Origin: Desulfobacteraceae bacterium
GTDB lineage: Bacteria > Desulfobacterota > Desulfobacteria > Desulfobacterales > UBA11574
Assembly: GCA_002868985.1 (NCBI GenBank)
Contig: PKTV01000326.1
Span: 1-5,176 of the forward strand
DNA: 5,176 bases
Direction of reading: 5' to 3'
Both the position numbers and the translations under genes were made by a program. The notes below the pieces were generated by a model. It was given only the letters and a program-made list of their open reading frames with translations. It was not told the DNA's origin and ran no database searches. Shown here one piece after another: positions 1 through 4,849 of this stretch; the stretch's first letter is position 1; every line of letters starts with the position of its first letter.

Positions 1-12
1 CAGACCGAGTGT

Positions 13-28
13 TGAGTAGTTCTACTCA
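13..28. repeat. Short inverted repeat near the left edge
   Basis: TGAGTAG and CTACTCA form a perfect 7-bp inverted repeat separated by TT. The hexamer CAGACC occurs on both sides (1-6 and 31-36). It could be a protein-binding palindrome or a hairpin in the 3' end of an upstream transcript; with only two central bases a protein site is as likely as an RNA hairpin. Nothing in the sequence assigns a function. Confidence 0.4.
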
Positions 29-57
29 GTCAGACCAGAAGAAAAAGTCGATGATCC

Positions 58-92
58 AAAAATCAGGGGCGCGGAGAAACGCCGATTTTTTT
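58..92 (+). terminator. Intrinsic (Rho-independent) terminator of an upstream unit
   Basis: GGCG (68-71) pairs with CGCC (80-83) around an 8-nt loop. AATC (61-64) can extend the stem with GATT (84-87) across an AGG bulge, and a run of seven T (86-92) follows. The A-run on the left means it may also work weakly on the minus strand. The gene it ends lies left of the window, or it could attenuate the transcript leading into the response regulator at 238. Confidence 0.6.
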
Positions 93-153
93 CGACGGAT
101 AAAAAAACCAAGCTTTAAGGAATAAATCTGAAAAGACAAAAGCTCAAAAGGTC

Positions 154-164
154 AATGACCAATA
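154..164 (+). repeat. Direct repeat copy 1 (AATGACCAATA)
   Basis: The 11-mer AATGACCAATA occurs here and again at 213-223. Its 9-bp core ATGACCAAT recurs at 697-705, after the response regulator. Copies 1 and 2 bracket the hairpin at 167-206. They could be regulator-binding half-sites or a target-site duplication left by a tiny inserted hairpin element. Confidence 0.5.
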
Positions 165-166
165 AC

Positions 167-206
167 CCCTGTGAAACCGTTCTGCTGGTGCAGAGATTTC
201 ACAGGG
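167..206 (+). promoter_or_regulatory. Strong leader hairpin upstream of the response regulator
   Basis: CCCTGTGAAA (167-176) is perfectly complementary to TTTCACAGGG (197-206). Inside it, TCTGC (181-185) pairs with GCAGA (190-194) around a TGGT loop, leaving a small internal loop (CCGT opposite GA). No T-run follows, so it is not an ordinary terminator. It ends 18 nt before the Shine-Dalgarno of the gene at 238, so it would lie in that gene's 5' leader if transcription starts upstream. It might stabilise the mRNA, modulate translation, or be the core of a small inserted repeat. Confidence 0.55.
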
Positions 207-212
207 CAGGGT

Positions 213-223
213 AATGACCAATA
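213..223 (+). repeat. Direct repeat copy 2 (AATGACCAATA)
   Basis: Identical 11-mer to 154-164, on the other side of the hairpin and directly before the Shine-Dalgarno of the response regulator. It contains an ATG (214) in frame with that gene, but this ATG has no ribosome binding site of its own. Confidence 0.5.
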
Positions 224-224
224 T

Positions 225-232
225 AAAGGAGG
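225..232 (+). promoter_or_regulatory. Shine-Dalgarno fixing the response-regulator start
   Basis: AAAGGAGG lies 5 nt before the ATG at 238. It selects this start over the in-frame ATG at 214, which would put the Shine-Dalgarno inside the coding region. Confidence 0.85.
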
Positions 233-237
233 ATATT

Positions 238-624
238 ATGACTGAAAAAAAGAGAATTTTAGTTGTCGATGATGAGCCTGATTTCTGTTCCATCGTGCAA
301 GGGCAGTTGGAAAAAGAGGGCTTTGAAGTTGATGTTGCTTATAACGGCGTTGAAGGTTTGGAGAAAGTCCATGCAAATCCACCGGACGCCATTGTCCTGG
401 ATGTGATGATGCCTGAAATGGACGGATACGAGGTATGCAAGAAACTGAAAGCCGATGAAAAATGTATCGATATCCCTATCATCCTGTTGACCGCGGTTGC
501 ATCCCATGTAACTTCAACCCGATATACCCATCGGGATGGAATGGCGACGGAGGCGGATGACTATATCGCCAAACCAGCTTCAGCAGAACAAATTTCGGAA
601 AGTATCAAACAGCTTCTTGAATAA
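238..624 (+). CDS. Stand-alone response regulator receiver protein (CheY-like)
   Basis: This is a 128-residue single receiver domain without an output domain, the usual length for CheY/DivK/Spo0F-type proteins. The N-terminus runs straight into the first strand (ILVVDDEP), giving the acidic pair D11/D12. The phospho-acceptor is D55 in VLDVMMPEMDG, the switch threonine is T85 (LLTA), and the conserved lysine is K112 (AKP). A longer insert than usual, rich in Thr, His and Arg, lies between T85 and K112 (about residues 87-106). The protein should be cytosolic and receive phosphate from a histidine kinase, acting through protein contacts or as a phosphorelay intermediate. The ATG at 238 is chosen for its AAAGGAGG. 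No terminator separates it convincingly from the Fe-S gene at 1020, so read-through is possible. The cognate kinase is unknown; the kinases at the right end are candidates only by proximity. Confidence 0.93.
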   Translation: MTEKKRILVVDDEPDFCSIVQGQLEKEGFEVDVAYNGVEGLEKVHANPPDAIVLDVMMPEMDGYEVCKKLKADEKCIDIPIILLTAVASHVTSTRYTHRDGMATEADDYIAKPASAEQISESIKQLLE

Positions 625-625
625 C

Positions 626-648
626 CAGAAAACAAAATCAGTTTTTTG
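626..648 (+). other. A/T-rich hairpin just after the response regulator
   Basis: CAGAAAAC (626-633) pairs with GTTTTTTG (641-648) through eight pairs, one a G-U wobble, around a 7-nt loop. It starts two bases after the stop codon. The T-run is part of the stem and no T-run follows, so it is a poor intrinsic terminator; it may protect the mRNA 3' end or give weak termination. Confidence 0.35.
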
Positions 649-659
649 CATGTGACGGA

Positions 660-679
660 CAATCTTCAATTGAAGATTG
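660..679. repeat. Perfect 20-bp palindrome
   Basis: CAATCTTCAATTGAAGATTG is identical to its own reverse complement with no spacer. Such uninterrupted symmetry suits a dimeric DNA-binding protein better than an RNA hairpin, although an 8-bp stem with an AATT loop is possible. It lies 36 bp after the response-regulator stop and 341 bp before the Fe-S gene. Confidence 0.5.
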
Positions 680-720
680 ACGATATTAAATGCCCGATGA
701 CCAATCGTCAACCGTCAACC
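677..720. repeat. Overlapping small repeats: 8-bp inverted repeat and tandem heptamer
   Basis: TTGACGAT (677-684) and ATCGTCAA (704-711) form a perfect 8-bp inverted repeat. The heptamer GTCAACC is tandemly duplicated at 707-713 and 714-720. The third copy of ATGACCAAT (697-705) lies inside the same stretch. The concentration of short repeats suggests a regulatory or repeat-derived intergenic segment; no function can be assigned. Confidence 0.4.
697..705 (+). repeat. Third copy of the ATGACCAAT core
   Basis: ATGACCAAT is shared with the two copies upstream of the response regulator (155-163 and 214-222). Here the flanks differ (CG before, CG after), so only the 9-bp core is conserved. Confidence 0.4.
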
Positions 721-739
721 TAAATTGAGCGATTGTCGA

Positions 740-854
740 GCTTGCCGAAGATGCAAGGCATGAGACATGCAGCCCCGCTATATTAAGCGGGATAAACCTC
801 CGTCTGCTACTGCAAATGTCTAATAACGCAGCAGATTCGGTAAACTCGGCAAGC
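740..854 (+). ncRNA. Candidate structured RNA (four-way-junction-like), unclassified
   Basis: An outer stem of nine perfect pairs, GCTTGCCGA (740-748) with TCGGCAAGC (846-854), encloses three hairpins in order. They are GCATG-AGA-CATGC (758-770), CCCGCT-ATATTA-AGCGGG (774-791), and CCG-TCTGCT (800-808) paired with AGCAGA-TT-CGG (830-840) across a TT bulge. Together they can fold as a closed four-helix junction. I do not recognise it as a known riboswitch, tRNA or tmRNA. It may be a leader or regulatory RNA for the selenoprotein gene at 1020, an independent small RNA, or a MITE/REP-like element, since nested inverted repeats fit all three. I drew the structure by eye from one sequence, with no covariation evidence; the strand is assumed from neighbouring genes. 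Confidence 0.4.
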
Positions 855-859
855 CCGAA

Positions 860-916
860 GGGTTTCAAATCGTGACAATTTTTTCCATAATTAAATCAAC
901 CCATCAGATGAAACCC
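860..916. repeat. 8-bp inverted repeat GGGTTTCA / TGAAACCC
   Basis: GGGTTTCA (860-867) and TGAAACCC (909-916) are perfectly complementary over a 41-nt interval that includes a run of T (879-884). The left arm can alternatively form a small hairpin, AAGCCC-GAA-GGGTTT (851-865), which would compete with the outer stem of the 740-854 structure. Confidence 0.3.
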
Positions 917-1006
917 ATTAGCAAATTTAGCAATGTATATCTATTAATAATTTTTACTTTTTTATAGCCCTGTCATTATTTGAAACGCTCAGTTTAGGTT
1001 CAATTT

Positions 1007-1014
1007 AAAGGAGG
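1007..1014 (+). promoter_or_regulatory. Shine-Dalgarno of the Fe-S selenoprotein
   Basis: AAAGGAGG, followed by GG, lies 5 nt before the ATG at 1020. It matches the site of the response regulator in both sequence and spacing, pointing to strong translation of a full-length product. Confidence 0.85.
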
Positions 1015-1019
1015 GGATA

Positions 1020-2318
1020 ATGTCATCCCAGATTATTGAGATTAAAGGAAAGAGAAAAAGTACGTTCAAAGAACATGTGATGGATCTTCTCCCGGAAGGA
1101 GGGAATCTGAATCTGTGTCTAACGTGTGGGGTGTGCTCGGCTGGCTGTCCGGCAACCGGTTTGGAAGATATGGATCCCAGAAAATTTCTACGTATGGCAT
1201 CTCTCGGTATGGACGATGAGATTCTAAAATCCAAGTGGGCTTGGATGTGCACCATGTGCACCCGTTGCACGTATGCCTGTCCCATGAAAATCGATATACC
1301 CGCTCTGGTCTTTAACATTCGTAAAAACTGGGACAAGGAAGAACAACCTAAAGGCATCCGGGGATCATGCGAAATGGCGTTAAAGAACGATACTTGCAGT
1401 GCCATGGGTGCCAATGAAGAAGACTGGCGTTTTGTGGTGGAAGATGTTGCCGAGGAAGTCCGGGAAACACAACCGGGTTTTGAAGACCTTCAAGCACCCA
1501 TGGACAAGGAAGGGGCTTATTTTTGCTTAAATCAGAATTCACGTGAACCTGTCACTGAACCCGACGAGATGGTGCCGCTATGGAAAATTTTGCACCTGGT
1601 GGGAGCTGACTGGACTTACGGTTCAAAAGGCTGGGCAGCGGAAAACTACTGTCTCTTCTGTGCGGATCTGGAGAACTGGGAAAAAATTGTTCGGGTCAAG
1701 GCCAAAGCGGTTGATGACCTCAAATGCAAGGTCTGGCTCAATACGGAATGAGGGCACGAACTTTTTGCTGTCCGGGTCGGACTGCAAAGATTCAACATTG
1801 AGCATAACTTTGAGTGCAAAAGCATCATTCAATACTATGCTCAGTGGATTCGTGAAGGAAAGCTGAAAGTGAATTCCGACTGGAACAAGGACCTGAAGAT
1901 AAAGTTTACGGTACAGGATCCATGCCAGCTGGTACGAAAGAGCTTCGGCGATCCGGTGGCGGAAGATATGCGGTATGTTGTAAAATCGGTTGTGGGTGAG
2001 GAGAACTTTGTGGAAATGTACCCCAACAGATCGAACAATTATTGCTGCGGCGGCGGCGGCGGATTCCTTCAATCCGGATTTCCCGAGGCCCGGCGATATT
2101 ACGGCAAACGTAAGTTTGAACAGATCATGGAAACCGGGGCCGATTACTGTCTTACACCATGCCACAACTGCCACGCACAAATTCACGATTTGAAAGAACA
2201 TTATGACGGGAACTACCACACAACGCATTTGTGGACCATTATATGCTTGTCTCTGGGGATTCTCGGTGAAAATGAGCGTGAGTACCTCGGGTCGGATTTG
2301 GCTGGGTTTGGATTATAA
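1020..2318 (+). CDS. HdrD/TmcB-like CCG-domain Fe-S oxidoreductase, selenoprotein (TGA = Sec244)
   Basis: The 432-residue product is read through an in-frame TGA (1749-1751), codon 244. Residues 1-100 carry two ferredoxin-type [4Fe-4S] motifs: C33, C36, C39, C43 and C77, C80, C83, C87, each CxxCxxCxxxCP. A degenerate first CCG domain contains NQNSREP, C211 and C214, and ends in N-T-E-Sec-G-H, where relatives have Cys. The second CCG domain is complete: C302, C342-C343-G344, and C381-x2-C384, the signature of non-cubane [4Fe-4S] sites in HdrB/HdrD. No membrane segment is visible, so it should be a cytosolic subunit passing electrons to or from a partner not in this window. Length and order resemble TmcB/HmcF of sulfate reducers more than DsrK; the exact assignment is uncertain. 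Automatic annotation would probably cut it into 1020-1751 plus a fragment starting near the GTG at 1869, or call it a pseudogene. Both halves share one frame without an indel. Confidence 0.88.
1749..1751 (+). other. In-frame TGA, predicted selenocysteine codon
   Basis: TGA falls between GAA (Glu243) and GGG (Gly245), giving T-E-Sec-G-H. Related CCG proteins have T/S-E-C-G-H, so Sec replaces a conserved Cys, the classic Sec/Cys exchange. The same frame stays open for another 188 codons full of family motifs, and a SECIS-like hairpin starts 10 nt downstream. A recent nonsense mutation (TGT or TGC to TGA) is the alternative, but would not explain the hairpin. Confidence 0.87.
1762..1790 (+). promoter_or_regulatory. 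Bacterial SECIS element
   Basis: TTTGC (1764-1768) pairs with GCAAA (1784-1788), extended by a T-G wobble and a T-A pair out to 1762/1790. A U-U mismatch follows (1769/1783), then GTCC (1770-1773) with GGAC (1779-1782), closed by the 5-nt loop GGGTC (1774-1778). Known features of bacterial SECIS hairpins are an apical loop starting with G, an upper stem of at least about four pairs, an unpaired U in the stem as in E. coli fdhF, and a loop about 16-37 nt after UGA. Here 22 nt separate TGA from the loop, and the loop shares GGUC with fdhF. It should bind SelB-GTP-Sec-tRNA on the mRNA. It lies within coding sequence (residues 248-257). Confidence 0.82.
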
Positions 2319-2374
2319 AAGACTTTCCGATATTAAACCAGACATCGCTTGTTTTTACAAAGATGCCAACAATT

Positions 2375-2405
2375 AACCTGCCCCAGGAGATGGTGCAGGT
2401 TTTTT
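2375..2405 (+). terminator. Intrinsic terminator after the Fe-S selenoprotein
   Basis: AACCTGC (2375-2381) pairs perfectly with GCAGGTT (2395-2401), and a run of six T (2400-2405) overlaps the end of the stem. It lies 57 bp after the selenoprotein stop and ends that unit before the AroE-like gene. Confidence 0.85.
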
Positions 2406-2534
2406 GTCTCACAAGAACCGGTATTATCAGATTTTGATTTCTCGCTTCAGTTTCAATGAAGACGAAATCTTCGATAAATTACAACCGGCCTGTACCAACT
2501 TCGGGACACGTCCGGTTCAGGTAATGAGCTTAAA

Positions 2535-3353
2535 ATGCAAGTCTATTGCATATTGGGCGATGAACGGGTCATGCGTTCAAAATCGCCGACCATATTTTCC
2601 ACGGTGCTGAAACGGATCGGATTAAAAGGGTCATATGTACCTTTTAAAGTCGATCCTGACCAGATCGGTTCGGCATTGCAGAGTATCAGGGTCCTGAATA
2701 TCGCCGGGGCAAGTATTACCATCCCTTTTAAAGAGAAAGTTATACCGCATTTGGATGTTCTCTCAGAAGGGGCAAATATTATCGGCGCCATCAATACCAT
2801 CGTCCGCAATGGCGATATCCTTAAAGGATACAATACCAACGCCATCGGTTTCATGGACGCCCTTAGTGAATCGGGATTTGATGTCGAGGGAAAATCAGCC
2901 CTGGTTTTCGGAACCGGTGGTGCCGCCAAAGCCATTGTGTTTATTTTAAACTGGCTGAGAACAACCTCTATTTTTGTTGCCGGCCGTAACAATGATAAGA
3001 CCTCTGAGATTGTTCATCGTTTTGGAGGAGAAACCGTAAGCTTCGATGAACTTGCGGATCGAACCTTGTCCGCCAACATCGTGGTCAACACCACGTCTGT
3101 TTCAAGTCCTGATGAGTCTCCGGAAATGAAATTATTACTTGACAAAATAAGTATAAAGGATTGTGAAATGGTTGTTGATCTCAATTATGGTCGCATTGAA
3201 AATTTCTGGCAGGATATGGCCCGACGAATTGGTGTGCGGTTCATGGATGGGCTACCTTCCCTTGCATATCAGTCCAGACGCACCCTGGCGCTTTGGACAG
3301 GCATCCAGGTGCCGCCTGAGGAATTTATAAAGGCCCTTAATGAAAAACACTAG
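2535..3353 (+). CDS. aroE: Shikimate dehydrogenase family protein (AroE-like) with altered catalytic Asp
   Basis: The 272-residue protein has the full length and domain order of AroE, which reduces 3-dehydroshikimate to shikimate with NADPH. The substrate domain shows SKSP (15-18), the ITIPFK motif with catalytic Lys at K66, and GAINTI with N87. The nucleotide domain has the glycine-rich GTGGAAKA (126-133). The C-terminus keeps D215 and Y218, DG (238-239), Q246 and WTG (254-256). The key oddity is G-Y-N-T-N (98-102): the family has N-T-D, and this Asp forms the catalytic pair with Lys. NTTSVS (195-200) also replaces the usual N-A-T-P/S-x-G-M. It may therefore be a weak enzyme or a paralogue on another substrate; the symbol marks family only. 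The ATG at 2535 fits the family N-terminus but has a poor Shine-Dalgarno. The gene follows the terminator at 2375-2405, so it should have its own promoter, which I cannot place. Confidence 0.85.
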   Translation: MQVYCILGDERVMRSKSPTIFSTVLKRIGLKGSYVPFKVDPDQIGSALQSIRVLNIAGASITIPFKEKVIPHLDVLSEGANIIGAINTIVRNGDILKGYNTNAIGFMDALSESGFDVEGKSALVFGTGGAAKAIVFILNWLRTTSIFVAGRNNDKTSEIVHRFGGETVSFDELADRTLSANIVVNTTSVSSPDESPEMKLLLDKISIKDCEMVVDLNYGRIENFWQDMARRIGVRFMDGLPSLAYQSRRTLALWTGIQVPPEEFIKALNEKH

Positions 3354-3361
3354 AAGCTACC

Positions 3362-4849
3362 TCAATTCTTGATGGGAAGTAAAACAGTAAACACACTCCC
3401 TTTTCCGGGTTCGCTCTCTACATCGATGAGTCCGCCCATGGAATCCAAAAGCCCCTTGACGATGGGCAGCCCAAGACCGGTTCCGGTGATGTATCTGGTT
3501 TTATCATCTTTTACCCTGTAAAATCTATCAAAGATTTTATCCAGATATTTGTCGGCGATACCAAATCCATTGTCTTTAACCCTTATGCGCACGTTGATTC
3601 CGGCCATATCAACCGTTACGATGATTTCTCCACCCTCTTGTGTGTAATTGATGGCATTGGCAATAAGATTTCCAAAAACACTTTCAAGGGCAATGGGATC
3701 TGCGGTGAGTTCAGGAAGTTCATCCTGTGGAAGTAATAGGGTGAGAGATTGGTTCATTTTCTGAGCCGAAGTTCTCAGAAAATCGATGATGTTCTCCAGA
3801 ATCTCTTCAAGTCGAAGGGATTGAGGTTCATGACAAATAATTCCTTCTTCAATACGTGAAAGATCGAGCAGATCTCCAATCAGCGAAATCAATCCTTTTG
3901 TTTTTTCCCTGGCACGGGAAAGAATGTGCTGATCTTGCGCAATGTCTTCACCCACCATGTCTTTGATGACAAGGGCCAGTTGTTCATGGATGGTAGACAA
4001 TGGTGATCGCAATTCGTGTGAAACCTTTGCAACGAATTCTGATTTAAGCTGGTCCAAAAGTTTCATGGCGGAAATATCCACGATATTCAGTACTGCTCCT
4101 AAACATTCCTTTCTTTCCCCCAAAACCGGCTGTCCTCTGGCCAAAAGATGTTTTTCACCGCCAAGAGAAAACTCATGGTCCGGGATATCATCATAGTCCA
4201 CATGTTTCCCTTGGGAAATTTCCATGATAAGACGACAGAGATTTTCGTCCGGCAGATAGTCCTCTATCCGGTTGCCGGCTTTCACGTCGGTATCAAGACC
4301 CAGAAGCTGTTTGAAGGCGGGATTCATCAACACCACTCGACCCTTGGGATTGGTCACCATAACGCCGCTGGGGAACGATTCAATAATGGTGCGGATACGG
4401 CTTTTTTCCGTATCCAGATCAGATAATGTCCTGTTTCTTTCCAGCTCGAGCTTTTCAGCCTCTCGAATGAAATGAATCTTCTCCCAGGCCCGATTGACGA
4501 CGATTCTGAGCTGATCCGGCTCAAAGGGTTTGGGAATGAAATCATAGGCCCCTTGTTTCATGGCTTCGATGGCCGTTTCTACCGTAGCATATCCCGTAAT
4601 CACGATAACTTGAATTTTTGTGTTCTGCTTCCGAATGCGCTCTAATACTTCCAGCCCGTCCATGCCCGGCATCTTTAGATCAAGAAGCATAATGTCGACG
4701 CTTTTTTTATTCAGGATATCCAGTGCTTCGTCTCCACGAGACGCCTTTTGGACCTGATAACCGACTCGAGAAAGAATACGTTCAGATGCATCACGAATGT
4801 CCTGCTCATCATCAACAACTAATACCAAGGCGTCAGGTCTTATTTCCAC
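3362..4849 (-). CDS. Receiver-PAS-histidine kinase (hybrid with N-terminal REC)
   Basis: The 495-residue cytosolic protein has, in order, a receiver domain (about 7-120), a short helical linker (125-150), a PAS domain (about 150-265), HisKA (about 268-335) and HATPase_c (about 383-495). The receiver shows D13/D14, phospho-acceptor D57 in LLDLKMPGMDG, T85 and K107; its GYATVETAIEAMKQGAYDFI stretch resembles NtrC-type receivers. The kinase has H278 in VSHELRSPL, the N-box with N394 and N398, D426-N-G-F-G, the F-box (440-443) and GTGLGLPIV (456-464). No membrane segment or signal peptide is seen. It is probably phosphorylated on D57 by a partner kinase, tuning its own activity. I chose GTG at 4849 because AAGGAG lies 6 nt before it; in-frame ATG codons at 4864, 4867 and 4879 would add 5, 6 or 10 residues but lack good sites. 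It overlaps the upstream kinase by 17 nt. Confidence 0.93.
   Translation of the reverse strand: MEIRPDALVLVVDDEQDIRDASERILSRVGYQVQKASRGDEALDILNKKSVDIMLLDLKMPGMDGLEVLERIRKQNTKIQVIVITGYATVETAIEAMKQGAYDFIPKPFEPDQLRIVVNRAWEKIHFIREAEKLELERNRTLSDLDTEKSRIRTIIESFPSGVMVTNPKGRVVLMNPAFKQLLGLDTDVKAGNRIEDYLPDENLCRLIMEISQGKHVDYDDIPDHEFSLGGEKHLLARGQPVLGERKECLGAVLNIVDISAMKLLDQLKSEFVAKVSHELRSPLSTIHEQLALVIKDMVGEDIAQDQHILSRAREKTKGLISLIGDLLDLSRIEEGIICHEPQSLRLEEILENIIDFLRTSAQKMNQSLTLLLPQDELPELTADPIALESVFGNLIANAINYTQEGGEIIVTVDMAGINVRIRVKDNGFGIADKYLDKIFDRFYRVKDDKTRYITGTGLGLPIVKGLLDSMGGLIDVESEPGKGSVFTVLLPIKN

Larger units (their letters stand above)
625..1019. other. Gene-free, hairpin-rich intergenic region
   Basis: These 395 bp contain no credible protein gene: the only ORF, on the minus strand at 686-868, is explained by the inverted repeats. 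The left 290 bases hold the repeats and the candidate RNA listed separately. From about 880 to 1000 the sequence becomes very A/T-rich, where a promoter for the Fe-S gene would be expected, but I see no pair of -35 and -10 boxes good enough to annotate. No strong intrinsic terminator is visible. Confidence 0.6.

Noticed and set aside
757..771. Possible sigma-54 promoter (GG-N10-GC spacing)
   Set aside because: The spacing fits, but the bases lie in a palindromic hairpin and match the consensus only partly; symmetry alone gives the pattern.
686..868. Minus-strand ORF of 60 codons in the intergenic region
   Set aside because: It consists mostly of the inverted repeats of the candidate RNA, has no family motif and I see no convincing ribosome site.
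1740..1760. Frameshift or pseudogene at the break in the Fe-S gene
   Set aside because: The frame before and after the TGA is identical, so no indel is needed. The stop sits exactly on the conserved Cys position and is followed by a SECIS hairpin.
1623..2228. Minus-strand ORF of 201 codons
   Set aside because: It lies opposite the clearly coding Fe-S gene, has low-complexity Ala/Val runs from the glycine-rich CCG region and no recognisable motif.
1869..2318. Separate gene starting at GTG 1869
   Set aside because: It is in the same frame as the upstream part, starts in the middle of a conserved domain and has only a weak ribosome site. The Sec read-through explains it better.
2404..2610. Plus-strand ORF before and overlapping the AroE-like gene
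   Set aside because: It starts with TTG inside the terminator T-run, has no ribosome site and overlaps the AroE start in another frame. No family resemblance was found.
2543..2992. Minus-strand ORF of 149 codons opposite the AroE-like gene
   Set aside because: The plus strand carries clear AroE motifs over the whole stretch; the antisense ORF has none.
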